From Lachnospiraceae bacterium (GTDB lineage Bacteria > Bacillota_A > Clostridia > Lachnospirales > Lachnospiraceae): a stretch of DNA of 5,189 nucleotides. A model generated the notes under the pieces. That model worked only from the letters and a program-made list of their open reading frames with translations, ran no database searches and was not told the origin of the DNA. The translations under genes were made by a program, and so were the position numbers. The stretch covers positions 1-5,189 of the forward strand of contig JAFYAD010000269.1 of NCBI GenBank assembly GCA_017540915.1, given 5' to 3'. Within the stretch, counting starts at the first letter, position 1; the number at the start of each line of letters is the position of its first letter. Below, piece after piece: positions 1 to 4,722 of the stretch.

Positions 1-17
1 ATTTTATTACACACAAG

Positions 18-43
18 AACATATGAACAACTGTGCATATGTT
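18..43. promoter_or_regulatory. Palindromic operator, ArsR/SmtB-like
   Basis: Positions 18-43 form a 26-bp dyad centred between 30 and 31, in which 11 of 13 positions in each half pair. The outer eight bases (AACATATG at 18-25 and CATATGTT at 36-43) match perfectly. The core reads ATATGAACAACTGTGCATAT, close to the ATATGAACAnnTGTTCATAT pattern known for metal-sensing ArsR/SmtB repressors such as CzrA. It lies immediately downstream of the -10 of a leftward promoter and covers its expected transcription start, which is the classic position for a repressor site. The dyad is directly visible; the family of the binding protein is inferred, and neither repressor nor target gene is in the window. 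Confidence 0.55.
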
Positions 44-44
44 T

Positions 45-72
45 AATATATACCATTTTTGTTTTTTGTCAA
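45..72 (-). promoter_or_regulatory. Leftward sigma-A type promoter
   Basis: Read on the minus strand, a perfect TTGACA -35 box (72 to 67) is followed after 16 bases by TATATT (50 to 45), a five-of-six match to the -10 consensus. The spacer is A-rich. The predicted start, near position 38, falls inside the palindrome at 18-43. The gene it drives must begin left of position 1: the only minus-strand ATG in the leader (24 to 22) has no ribosome binding site in front of it. The promoter is divergent to nth. Confidence 0.6.
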
Positions 73-90
73 GAGTATGTTTAACGTTTT

Positions 91-118
91 TTGCTTGCAA
101 CTTTGCACTCAATAGAGT
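91..118 (+). promoter_or_regulatory. Possible weak nth promoter
   Basis: TTGCTT (91-96) and TAGAGT (113-118) are separated by 16 bases and would start transcription near 125, just ahead of the purine-rich ribosome site AGAGAGG (129-135). An alternative pair is TTGCAA (95-100) and TATTTT (118-123) with 17-bp spacing. Both are partial matches. Some rightward promoter is expected here, because nth is the first rightward gene and a leftward promoter lies just upstream, but the exact boxes are uncertain. Confidence 0.3.
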
Positions 119-148
119 ATTTTACATTAGAGAGGATATAGTGTAAAG

Positions 149-790
149 ATGAGAAAAAAAGATCTGGTCAACATCATAATAGAAAGATTGTCGGCAGAAT
201 ACCCTGCAAGCTCATGCACCCTGGATTATGATGAAGCCTGGAAACTGCTGGTTTCCGTGAGGCTTGCAGCGCAGTGCACGGATGAGCGGGTGAACAGGAT
301 CGTACCGGCTTTGTATGAGAAGTTCCCCTCCGTGAAGGCATTGGCGGATGCACCTGTGGAGGAGATAGAAGCCATCATAAAACCCTGCGGCCTTTTTCAT
401 TCCAAGGCAAAGGATATTTCTGCCTGTATGAAAATGTTGCATGATGAGTTTCACGACAAAGTTCCGGACAATATGGAGAATCTTCTAAGATTGCCCGGAG
501 TCGGCAGAAAATCGGCAAATCTTGTGCTGGGAGACGTGTTCGGAAAACCCGCCATAGTGACTGATACCCACTGTATACGGCTCTCCAACAGGCTCGGGCT
601 GGTTAAAGATGAAAAGGATCCCGTAAAGGTAGAGATGGCGCTCAGGAAGATAGTGCCACCGGAGAAGGGAAACGACCTGTGCCACAGGTTTGTGGATCAC
701 GGCAGGGCTGTGTGTACCGCCAGGACAAAACCTTATTGTGACAGATGCGTTCTGGAGGACATCTGTCCGAAACATGGTATAAGAAACTGA
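149..790 (+). CDS. nth: Endonuclease III (DNA glycosylase/AP lyase)
   Basis: This 213-residue protein matches the usual length of endonuclease III, the bifunctional glycosylase and AP lyase that removes oxidised pyrimidines in base excision repair. The helix-hairpin-helix motif LPGVGRKSA spans residues 115-123. It holds the expected catalytic Lys121, and the catalytic aspartate is Asp139 in VTDTH; these correspond to Lys120 and Asp138 of E. coli Nth. Four C-terminal cysteines (189, 197, 200, 206) form the [4Fe-4S] loop. The first spacing is seven residues instead of the six of E. coli Nth. The ATG at 149 follows AGAGAGG (129-135), a rather long spacing of 13 nt, and the protein begins MRKKDLVNII, typical of the family. 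A mobile element sits three bases after the stop codon, and the stop itself lies in the element's target duplication. Identification is secure. Confidence 0.96.
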   Translation: MRKKDLVNIIIERLSAEYPASSCTLDYDEAWKLLVSVRLAAQCTDERVNRIVPALYEKFPSVKALADAPVEEIEAIIKPCGLFHSKAKDISACMKMLHDEFHDKVPDNMENLLRLPGVGRKSANLVLGDVFGKPAIVTDTHCIRLSNRLGLVKDEKDPVKVEMALRKIVPPEKGNDLCHRFVDHGRAVCTARTKPYCDRCVLEDICPKHGIRN

Positions 791-793
791 GGG
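786..793. repeat. Target-site duplication, left copy
   Basis: ACTGAGGG here is repeated exactly at 1161-1168, directly outside the two terminal inverted repeats of the 794-1160 element. The copy contains the TGA stop codon of nth (788-790). An exact 8-bp duplication abutting both ends is the footprint of a staggered-cut transposition event. Confidence 0.85.
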
Positions 794-807
794 GTTACTA
801 TTCACAG
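794..807 (+). repeat. Left terminal inverted repeat of the element
   Basis: GTTACTATTCACAG is the reverse complement of 1147-1160 with one mismatch (A804 against C1150). The same motif recurs in plus orientation as CTGTGAACAGTAAC (2709-2722) and CTGTGAATAATAAC (2746-2759) after argC. Confidence 0.85.
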
Positions 808-823
808 TATATTAGGTGGGTGA

Positions 824-852
824 GGCACGATCACATACATGTGCACTGATGC
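824..852 (+). repeat. Subterminal inverted repeat, left arm
   Basis: Starting GGCACGATCACATACATG, this arm pairs with 1099-1127 at 25 of 29 positions. Of the four mismatches, three (831/1120, 841/1110, 843/1108) would be G-U pairs in a plus-strand transcript, leaving only 849/1102 unpaired. It lies 16 bp inside the left terminal repeat. Confidence 0.8.
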
Positions 853-907
853 GAGATTGTGCTTGCCCGAGCAAGGGGTCATAGCTGTCAGTTTTTGATA
901 AAAGTAA

Positions 908-982
908 GCGTATGCATACGGTTGTGAACGAGTGTGAGTGAGCAAAGCGAAAGTCACACGCAGTTCACAAATATGCATACGC
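908..982 (+). repeat. Internal long hairpin in the element
   Basis: Three nested arm pairs are visible: an outer 11-bp stem (908-918 with 972-982, GCGTATGCATA and its complement), a middle 8-bp stem (TTGTGAAC 922-929 with GTTCACAA 963-970), and an inner 6-bp stem (GTGTGA 932-937 with TCACAC 954-959). Small internal loops separate the stems and a 16-nt apical region closes them. No T-run follows, so it is not a terminator. Confidence 0.75.
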
Positions 983-1007
983 GTGAACCCCGCGACGAAG
1001 GGAGGGA

Positions 1008-1045
1008 GGAACCATCATGACGAAGTCATGATTTGTAATGGTTCC
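1008..1045 (+). repeat. Internal hairpin with GAA loop
   Basis: ATCATGAC (1014-1021) and GTCATGAT (1025-1032) form a perfect 8-bp stem over a GAA loop. GGAACC (1008-1013) and GGTTCC (1040-1045) extend it as an outer stem across a 7-nt one-sided bulge. Confidence 0.7.
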
Positions 1046-1054
1046 GACCGATAG

Positions 1055-1080
1055 GGCAGGATTCGTTTACGAATCGTGCC
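1055..1080 (+). repeat. Internal hairpin with TTTA loop
   Basis: GATTCG (1060-1065) pairs with CGAATC (1070-1075) over a TTTA loop. Beyond a single G-G mismatch (1059/1076), GGCA (1055-1058) pairs with TGCC (1077-1080). No T-tract follows, so terminator function is unlikely. Confidence 0.7.
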
Positions 1081-1098
1081 ATTACATATCACACACGA

Positions 1099-1127
1099 GC
1101 AGCAGTGTATATGTATGTGGTCGTGCC
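1099..1127 (-). repeat. Subterminal inverted repeat, right arm
   Basis: This arm is the partner of 824-852, ending GGTCGTGCC. It lies 19 bp inside the right terminal repeat, against 16 bp on the left, so the two ends have drifted slightly in length. Confidence 0.8.
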
Positions 1128-1146
1128 GGAATACACATTAAAACAG

Positions 1147-1160
1147 CTGCGAATAGTAAC
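1147..1160 (-). repeat. Right terminal inverted repeat of the element
   Basis: CTGCGAATAGTAAC is the complement of the left terminus with one difference. It is followed directly by the second ACTGAGGG target copy. Confidence 0.85.
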
Positions 1161-1168
1161 ACTGAGGG
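1161..1168. repeat. Target-site duplication, right copy
   Basis: ACTGAGGG is identical to 786-793. The identity stops exactly at the element boundary on both sides, which fixes the element at 794-1160. Confidence 0.85.
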
Positions 1169-1198
1169 AACAGTACATATAGTATAAGAGGAAAAAAG

Positions 1199-1597
1199 AT
1201 GAACGAAATACTAGAGCCCGGTATAAAGGGCGAATCTGAAAAAATCGTGACGGAAGACATTACCGCAGGTGCGTTGTGCAGCGGTTCGCTGCCGGTGTTT
1301 GCCACACCTGCCATGATAGCCATGATGGAAGAAACCTGCTTTAAGTCTATTCATCCCATGCTGGAGGAAGGCTTAGGCACCGTGGGCATAAGACTTGAGG
1401 TGGATCATATGTCGCCGACTCCGGTGGGTATGAAGGTCAGGTGTGAGAGCATACTGACGGAGGTGAACGGCAGAAAACTCACCTTTGATGTTAAGGTCTA
1501 TGATGAAAAAGGTTTGGTGGGAACCTGCGTGCATGAACGCTTCATAATAAATAATGAACGATTCATGGAAAAAGCAAAGAAGAAATCTGAGGTTTAA
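1199..1597 (+). CDS. FlK-like hotdog-fold thioesterase
   Basis: This 132-residue protein resembles the fluoroacetyl-CoA thioesterase (FlK) family, small hotdog-fold enzymes that hydrolyse acyl-CoA thioesters. The recognisable stretches are VFATPAMIAMMEETC (residues 33-47), VDHMSPTPVG (68-77) and HERFII (112-117). Thr36, Glu44 and His70 have exactly the 8- and 26-residue spacings of the Thr42-Glu50-His76 catalytic triad of Streptomyces FlK. The positions of the FlK lid residues Phe33 and Phe36 are Cys27 and Ser30 here, so fluoroacetate specificity is unlikely and the natural substrate is unknown. The ATG at 1199 follows AAGAGG (1186-1191) at a good distance. No convincing promoter precedes it. 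Before the 367-bp insertion it lay about 33 nt from nth and was probably co-transcribed with it. Confidence 0.85.
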   Translation: MNEILEPGIKGESEKIVTEDITAGALCSGSLPVFATPAMIAMMEETCFKSIHPMLEEGLGTVGIRLEVDHMSPTPVGMKVRCESILTEVNGRKLTFDVKVYDEKGLVGTCVHERFIINNERFMEKAKKKSEV

Positions 1598-1616
1598 GGT
1601 CTCAATGCCATTTTCC

Positions 1617-1640
1617 AAATCCGGAATAATGACCGGATTT
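1617..1640 (+). terminator. Hairpin after the thioesterase gene, possible weak terminator
   Basis: AAATCCGG (1617-1624) and CCGGATTT (1633-1640) form a perfect 8-bp stem with an 8-nt loop, 20 nt after the stop codon. The following bases (CGTTCAATAG) lack a proper T-tract, so termination would be weak. The rest of the gap up to argC shows no clear promoter. Confidence 0.35.
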
Positions 1641-1747
1641 CGTTCAATAGTCGGGTGAATATGCAGCTGAAATCGTTAACCAGTATAAATGCTGTAAAGA
1701 GATTTTTATTGACATCTGAAATATGATGTAGACAGAGGGAGGAACAC

Positions 1748-2692
1748 ATGACAAAGGTATTTATAGACGGCAGCGAAGGAACGACGGGACTTCGTATATA
1801 TGAGCGTTTCGAGAACAGGGACGACATCGAGCTTTTGAAGATAAACAGCGACCTGCGCAAGGATCCTGCGGAGATCGCAAAATTCATCAATGCCTCGGAT
1901 GTAACTTTCCTGTGCCTCCCGGATCAGGCTGCTATTGAGGCGGTAAGCTATTGCGAGAATCCGGATACTGTCATCATAGACACATCTACGGCACACAGGA
2001 CCAAACCCGGATGGGCGTACGGATATCCGGAACTGTCACAGGCACATCGTGATGCTATTAAAACCGGCAAGAGGATAGCCGTGCCCGGTTGTTACGCCAC
2101 GGGATTTATCACGCTGGCCTATCCCCTGGTCAGGGAAGGTATTATGCCGGCAGATTACCCGGTTTCCATAAGTGCGGTTTCCGGCTACAGCGGAGGCGGA
2201 AAAAAGCTTATCGCTGCCTATGAGGAAGAGGGGCGTGACAAAAAATTCGATTCCGCCCGCATGTACGGCTGGGGACAGACTCACAAGCATTTGAAAGAGA
2301 TGAAGGCGATCACGGGACTTGAGAGAGAGCCTCTTTTCCTGCCTATGACGACGGACTATCACAGCGGTATGGTCGTGCAGGTACCTCTGTATGCGGATCT
2401 TTTGACAAAGAAAATGTCACCTGAGGAGATATGTGCATTTTTCTCCGATTATTATAAAGAAGAGAAATTCATCAAAGTGATGCCCTTCGGATCTGATGTG
2501 GAGGCAGGCGGAGCGCTGTTTTCAGATGCCTGTGCCGGCTGGGACGGCATAGAGATCTTTGTGACCGGCAATGCCGACCGTATCGTGGTGGCTACGCGGT
2601 TTGACAACCTGGGCAAGGGTGCCTCAGGGGCTGCCATCCAGTGTCTCAACATTGTGCTGGGATGCGATGAAGCCAAGGGCCTGTGCCTGTAG
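1748..2692 (+). CDS. argC: N-acetyl-gamma-glutamyl-phosphate reductase, type 2
   Basis: This 314-residue enzyme reduces N-acetylglutamyl 5-phosphate to the semialdehyde with NADPH in cytosolic arginine synthesis. The N-terminal GSEGTTGLRI (residues 8-17) is the dinucleotide-binding turn of the short, type-2 ArgC class. The catalytic cysteine is Cys115 in VPGCYATG, a conserved HKH lies at 179-181, and the C-terminal GKGASGAAIQCLN (289-301) is the family's closing motif. Length fits type 2 (about 310) better than type 1 (about 340). The ATG at 1748 follows a strong GGGAGG (1737-1742). No other arginine gene adjoins it: downstream are a repeat, a terminator and the heat-shock operon. No convincing ArgR box was found. 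Its TAG stop lies inside a 37-bp tandem repeat. Confidence 0.94.
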   Translation: MTKVFIDGSEGTTGLRIYERFENRDDIELLKINSDLRKDPAEIAKFINASDVTFLCLPDQAAIEAVSYCENPDTVIIDTSTAHRTKPGWAYGYPELSQAHRDAIKTGKRIAVPGCYATGFITLAYPLVREGIMPADYPVSISAVSGYSGGGKKLIAAYEEEGRDKKFDSARMYGWGQTHKHLKEMKAITGLEREPLFLPMTTDYHSGMVVQVPLYADLLTKKMSPEEICAFFSDYYKEEKFIKVMPFGSDVEAGGALFSDACAGWDGIEIFVTGNADRIVVATRFDNLGKGASGAAIQCLNIVLGCDEAKGLCL

Positions 2693-2759
2693 AATGACGG
2701 CAGAGTGACTGTGAACAGTAACCCTGTAGAATGTATGTAAAGTGACTGTGAATAATAAC
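2686..2759 (+). repeat. 37-bp tandem repeat with element-end motif
   Basis: Two direct copies (2686-2722 and 2723-2759) agree at about 30 of 37 positions. Each starts CCTGTAGAATG and ends AGTGACTGTGAAYARTAAC, with a variable 7-bp middle. A degraded third start, CTTGTAAAATG, follows at 2765. The first copy contains the last codons and TAG stop of argC. The ending CTGTGAAYARTAAC matches the terminal inverted repeat of the 794-1160 element. One reading is a shortened element insertion in which CCTGTAGA is a target duplication; plain tandem duplication is the alternative. Confidence 0.75.
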
Positions 2760-2777
2760 TGTTTCTTGTAAAATGCG

Positions 2778-2812
2778 GATGTCTTCTGCCTGTGGCAGAG
2801 GGCATCTTTTTT
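2778..2812 (+). terminator. Rho-independent terminator after argC
   Basis: A 13-bp stem (2778-2790 with 2794-2806), including two G-U pairs, closes on a TGT loop and is followed by six T residues (2807-2812). It ends the argC transcript and insulates the heat-shock operon. The opposite strand lacks a good T-run, so it works for rightward transcription only. Confidence 0.9.
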
Positions 2813-2859
2813 CTGCAATCGATCCGGCAGTGCGAAACACAAGTTTTTAAAAAATAATG

Positions 2860-2888
2860 TTGACAAAGATCCGGGGTGGTGGTATCTT
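2860..2888 (+). promoter_or_regulatory. Sigma-A promoter of the heat-shock operon
   Basis: A perfect TTGACA (2860-2865) and TATCTT (2883-2888) are separated by 17 bases. TGG directly before the -10 gives an extended -10. The A/T-rich run at 2841-2858, just upstream of the -35, resembles an UP element. The transcription start should be near 2895, just before CIRCE. This fits a vegetative promoter controlled by repression, not by an alternative sigma factor. Confidence 0.85.
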
Positions 2889-2900
2889 ATGTTTTAGATG

Positions 2901-2927
2901 TTAGCACTCCACACATTCGAGTGCTAA
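2901..2927. promoter_or_regulatory. CIRCE operator (HrcA binding site)
   Basis: TTAGCACTC, nine bases, then GAGTGCTAA is an exact match to the CIRCE consensus. It sits just after the promoter and before the hrcA ribosome site, so HrcA bound here blocks transcription of hrcA-grpE-dnaK. Release of HrcA under heat stress raises expression. Confidence 0.98.
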
Positions 2928-2951
2928 TAACAGAAAGAGGGGGAGGTATTC

Positions 2952-3983
2952 ATGGAAGAACTTGATGAGCGGAAAACAAAGATATTAAAAGCTGTCATCC
3001 GAAACTACCTGGATACCGGTGAACCGGTGGGAAGCCGTACGATATCCAAGTACACGGATCTCAATCTTTCCTCAGCGACTATCAGGAATGAGATGAGTGA
3101 TCTGGAGGATCTGGGCTATATCGTATCGCCGCATACTTCGGCGGGGCGTATTCCCACAGATAAGGGCTACAGGTTCTATGTTGACAACCTCATGATGGAA
3201 AAAGACCGTGAGGTCTCTGACATGAAGGAGTTTGTCATAGAGCATACCGAGAAGATGGAGGCGGTGCTAAAACAGGTCGTTAAGCTTTTGGCCAACAATA
3301 CCAATTACGCCACCATGATCACAGCTCCCAACGCAGCCCATGGAAAGTTGAAGTTCATACAGCTGTCGGCAGTAGATGAGGAACATATCCTGGCGGTCAT
3401 AGTGCTGGACAGAAATGTTATCAAAAACAAGATGATAGATGTTGCGGAGAGGCCGGATGAGGAGGTCATGCTGAAGCTGAACCTCCTGCTGAACACACAT
3501 TTGAACGGTATGTCATTGGATCAGATAAACCTGGCGGTCATAACACGCATGAAGGAACAGGCCGGTGAGTACGCAGGCATTGTGGAAGGCGTTCTGAACG
3601 CCATCGCCGAAGCCATAGGAGAGGATGAGGATCTGGAGATATACACATCCGGAGCAACCAATATTTTTAAGTATCCGGAGCTTTCGGATTCGAGAAAGGC
3701 TTCCGAGCTGATATTGGCACTGGAGGAGAAAACCTCTCTTGCGGATCTTGTCACGGCAGAGACTGATGATGAAAATGACATTCAGGTATATATCGGCAGT
3801 GAGTCGCCGGTGTCTAGCATGAAAGACTGTTCGGTGGTGACGGCAAGCTACGATCTCGGAGACGGCATGAAGGGCACCATCGGCATCATAGGTCCCAAGC
3901 GTATGGACTATGAGAATGTTTACGACAATCTGAAAACCCTGAAAAAGCAGCTGGACGGCATTTTCAGGAAGGACGATACATAG
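2952..3983 (+). CDS. hrcA: Heat-inducible transcription repressor HrcA
   Basis: This 343-residue protein is full length for HrcA, the dimeric repressor that binds CIRCE and needs GroEL to stay active. The winged-helix DNA-binding domain covers about residues 1-80, with GEPVGSRTIS (23-32), the recognition region SSATIRNEMSDLEDLGY (40-56) and the wing SPHTSAGRIPTDKGYRFYVD (59-78). The C-terminal part shows the family stretches YTSGATNIFKYPEL (231-244) and GTIGIIGPKRMDY (308-320). The ATG at 2952 follows GGGGGAGG (2939-2946) at 5 nt. It is the first gene of the operon, directly behind its own operator, so it is autoregulated. GrpE starts 36 nt after its stop with no terminator between. Confidence 0.97.
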   Translation: MEELDERKTKILKAVIRNYLDTGEPVGSRTISKYTDLNLSSATIRNEMSDLEDLGYIVSPHTSAGRIPTDKGYRFYVDNLMMEKDREVSDMKEFVIEHTEKMEAVLKQVVKLLANNTNYATMITAPNAAHGKLKFIQLSAVDEEHILAVIVLDRNVIKNKMIDVAERPDEEVMLKLNLLLNTHLNGMSLDQINLAVITRMKEQAGEYAGIVEGVLNAIAEAIGEDEDLEIYTSGATNIFKYPELSDSRKASELILALEEKTSLADLVTAETDDENDIQVYIGSESPVSSMKDCSVVTASYDLGDGMKGTIGIIGPKRMDYENVYDNLKTLKKQLDGIFRKDDT

Positions 3984-4019
3984 CGCTTACCAATAAAATA
4001 CAGCAGGAAAGGAAAAGAC

Positions 4020-4718
4020 ATGTCAGATGAGAACATTATGGCTTCCGCCGAAGAAGAAGTCAGCAAGACTAACGAGGAAGACACGGAGAACAAAACAGAA
4101 GAAACATCAGAGGCAGCAGCAGAGACAGCTGAAGCAGCTGCAACAGATGATGGAGCAGGGCAGGAAGAGAGCGAAGGCAACGGCGGCGAAGCTTCCGGGG
4201 TTTGCGAAGACGACAGCGCGGATACTGCAGATGCTGAAGGAACTCCTGCTAAGAAAAAACTGTTTGGCAGAAAAGATAAAAAGGATAAAAGAGACGAAAA
4301 GATAGCAGAGCTCGAAGAAATGCGCAAGCGTCAGCTGGCAGAGTTTGAAAACTTCCGCAACAGGAGCGAGCGTGAGAAATCCCAGAGATTTGAGATGGGT
4401 GAGAAAAATGTGCTCGAAAAGATATTGCCTGTGGTTGACAACTTTGAGAGAGGTTTTGCGGGAGTCGACGAGAACTCCGAAGATCCCTTTGTAAAAGGTA
4501 TGGCTCAGGTTTACAAGCAGTTGCAGAATGTTTTGACAGATCTCGGTGTAGAGCCTATCGAGGCAGTGGGATGTGATTTTGATCCGAACCTGCACAATGC
4601 GGTGATGCAGGCCCAGTCAGATGAACTGGAATCCGGCAAGGTCGCAGCCGAGCTTCAGAAAGGTTACAAATACAAAGATTCAGTACTGAGACACAGCATG
4701 GTGTCGGTAGTACAGTAA
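4020..4718 (+). CDS. grpE: GrpE nucleotide exchange factor
   Basis: GrpE is the cytosolic dimeric exchange factor that releases ADP from DnaK. The 232-residue protein has three visible parts. First comes a disordered Glu/Ala/Thr-rich acidic tail (about residues 1-75). Then a lysine-rich stretch (78-94, including KKKLFGRKDKKDKR) leads into a charged helix likely to be the dimer coiled coil (about 92-135). Last is the DnaK-contacting head with FDPNLHNAVMQ (187-197) and GYKYKDSVLRHSMVSVV (215-231). The tail makes it longer than the roughly 190-200 residues common in the family. The ATG at 4020 follows AAAGGAA (4008-4014); a second in-frame ATG at 4038 has no better ribosome site. The gene is co-transcribed between hrcA and dnaK. 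Confidence 0.96.
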   Translation: MSDENIMASAEEEVSKTNEEDTENKTEETSEAAAETAEAAATDDGAGQEESEGNGGEASGVCEDDSADTADAEGTPAKKKLFGRKDKKDKRDEKIAELEEMRKRQLAEFENFRNRSEREKSQRFEMGEKNVLEKILPVVDNFERGFAGVDENSEDPFVKGMAQVYKQLQNVLTDLGVEPIEAVGCDFDPNLHNAVMQAQSDELESGKVAAELQKGYKYKDSVLRHSMVSVVQ

Positions 4719-4722
4719 ATAA

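Larger units (their letters stand above)
794..1160. mobile_element. 367-bp non-autonomous inverted-repeat element (MITE-like)
   Basis: The element begins GTTACTATTCACAG (794-807) and ends CTGCGAATAGTAAC (1147-1160), inverted repeats matching at 13 of 14 positions. A second inverted repeat, 824-852 against 1099-1127, matches at 25 of 29 positions. Between them lie three further hairpins (908-982, 1008-1045, 1055-1080). The whole is flanked by the exact 8-bp direct repeat ACTGAGGG. No reading frame of meaningful length or recognisable protein lies inside, so any movement would need a transposase supplied elsewhere. Several insertion-sequence families make 8-bp duplications, and the ends do not let me assign one. 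It accounts for nearly all of the long gap between nth and the thioesterase gene. If transcribed, it would fold into a large branched structure, so a structured RNA role is an alternative or added possibility. Confidence 0.85.

Noticed and set aside
862..900. Hairpin CTTGC-CCGA-GCAAG with a later T-run as an nth terminator
   Set aside because: The stem has only five pairs and the TTTTT run lies about 15 nt beyond it, so it does not form an intrinsic terminator.
794..1160. CRISPR array or tRNA-like genes in the structured gap after nth
   Set aside because: There are no regularly spaced direct repeats and no cloverleaf with a T-arm consensus; the structure is explained by inverted repeats of one element.
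1178..1183. TATAGT as a -10 box for the thioesterase gene
   Set aside because: No -35 lies upstream at a fitting distance, and transcription would start at about the ribosome binding site, leaving it off the message.
1656..1689. TGAATATGCA (1656-1665) as an ArgR box and TATAAA (1684-1689) as the argC -10
   Set aside because: Only one half of an ARG box is recognisable, and no acceptable -35 lies 16-18 bp before TATAAA.
1709..1734. Perfect TTGACA at 1709-1714 as the argC promoter
   Set aside because: At 16-18 bp spacing there is no -10-like sequence; the nearest candidate, TATGAT (1722-1727), is only 7 bp away.
4027..4305. Open frame of 92 codons overlapping the start of grpE in another frame
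   Set aside because: It arises from the repetitive purine-rich GrpE tail; its product is a low-complexity Lys/Gln/Arg string with no ribosome site and no family resemblance.
3920..4595. Minus-strand open frames of 135 and 162 codons opposite hrcA/grpE
   Set aside because: They are shadows of the coding strand, with Ser/Ala- or Cys/Phe-rich compositions dictated by the GrpE codons and no sensible start signals.
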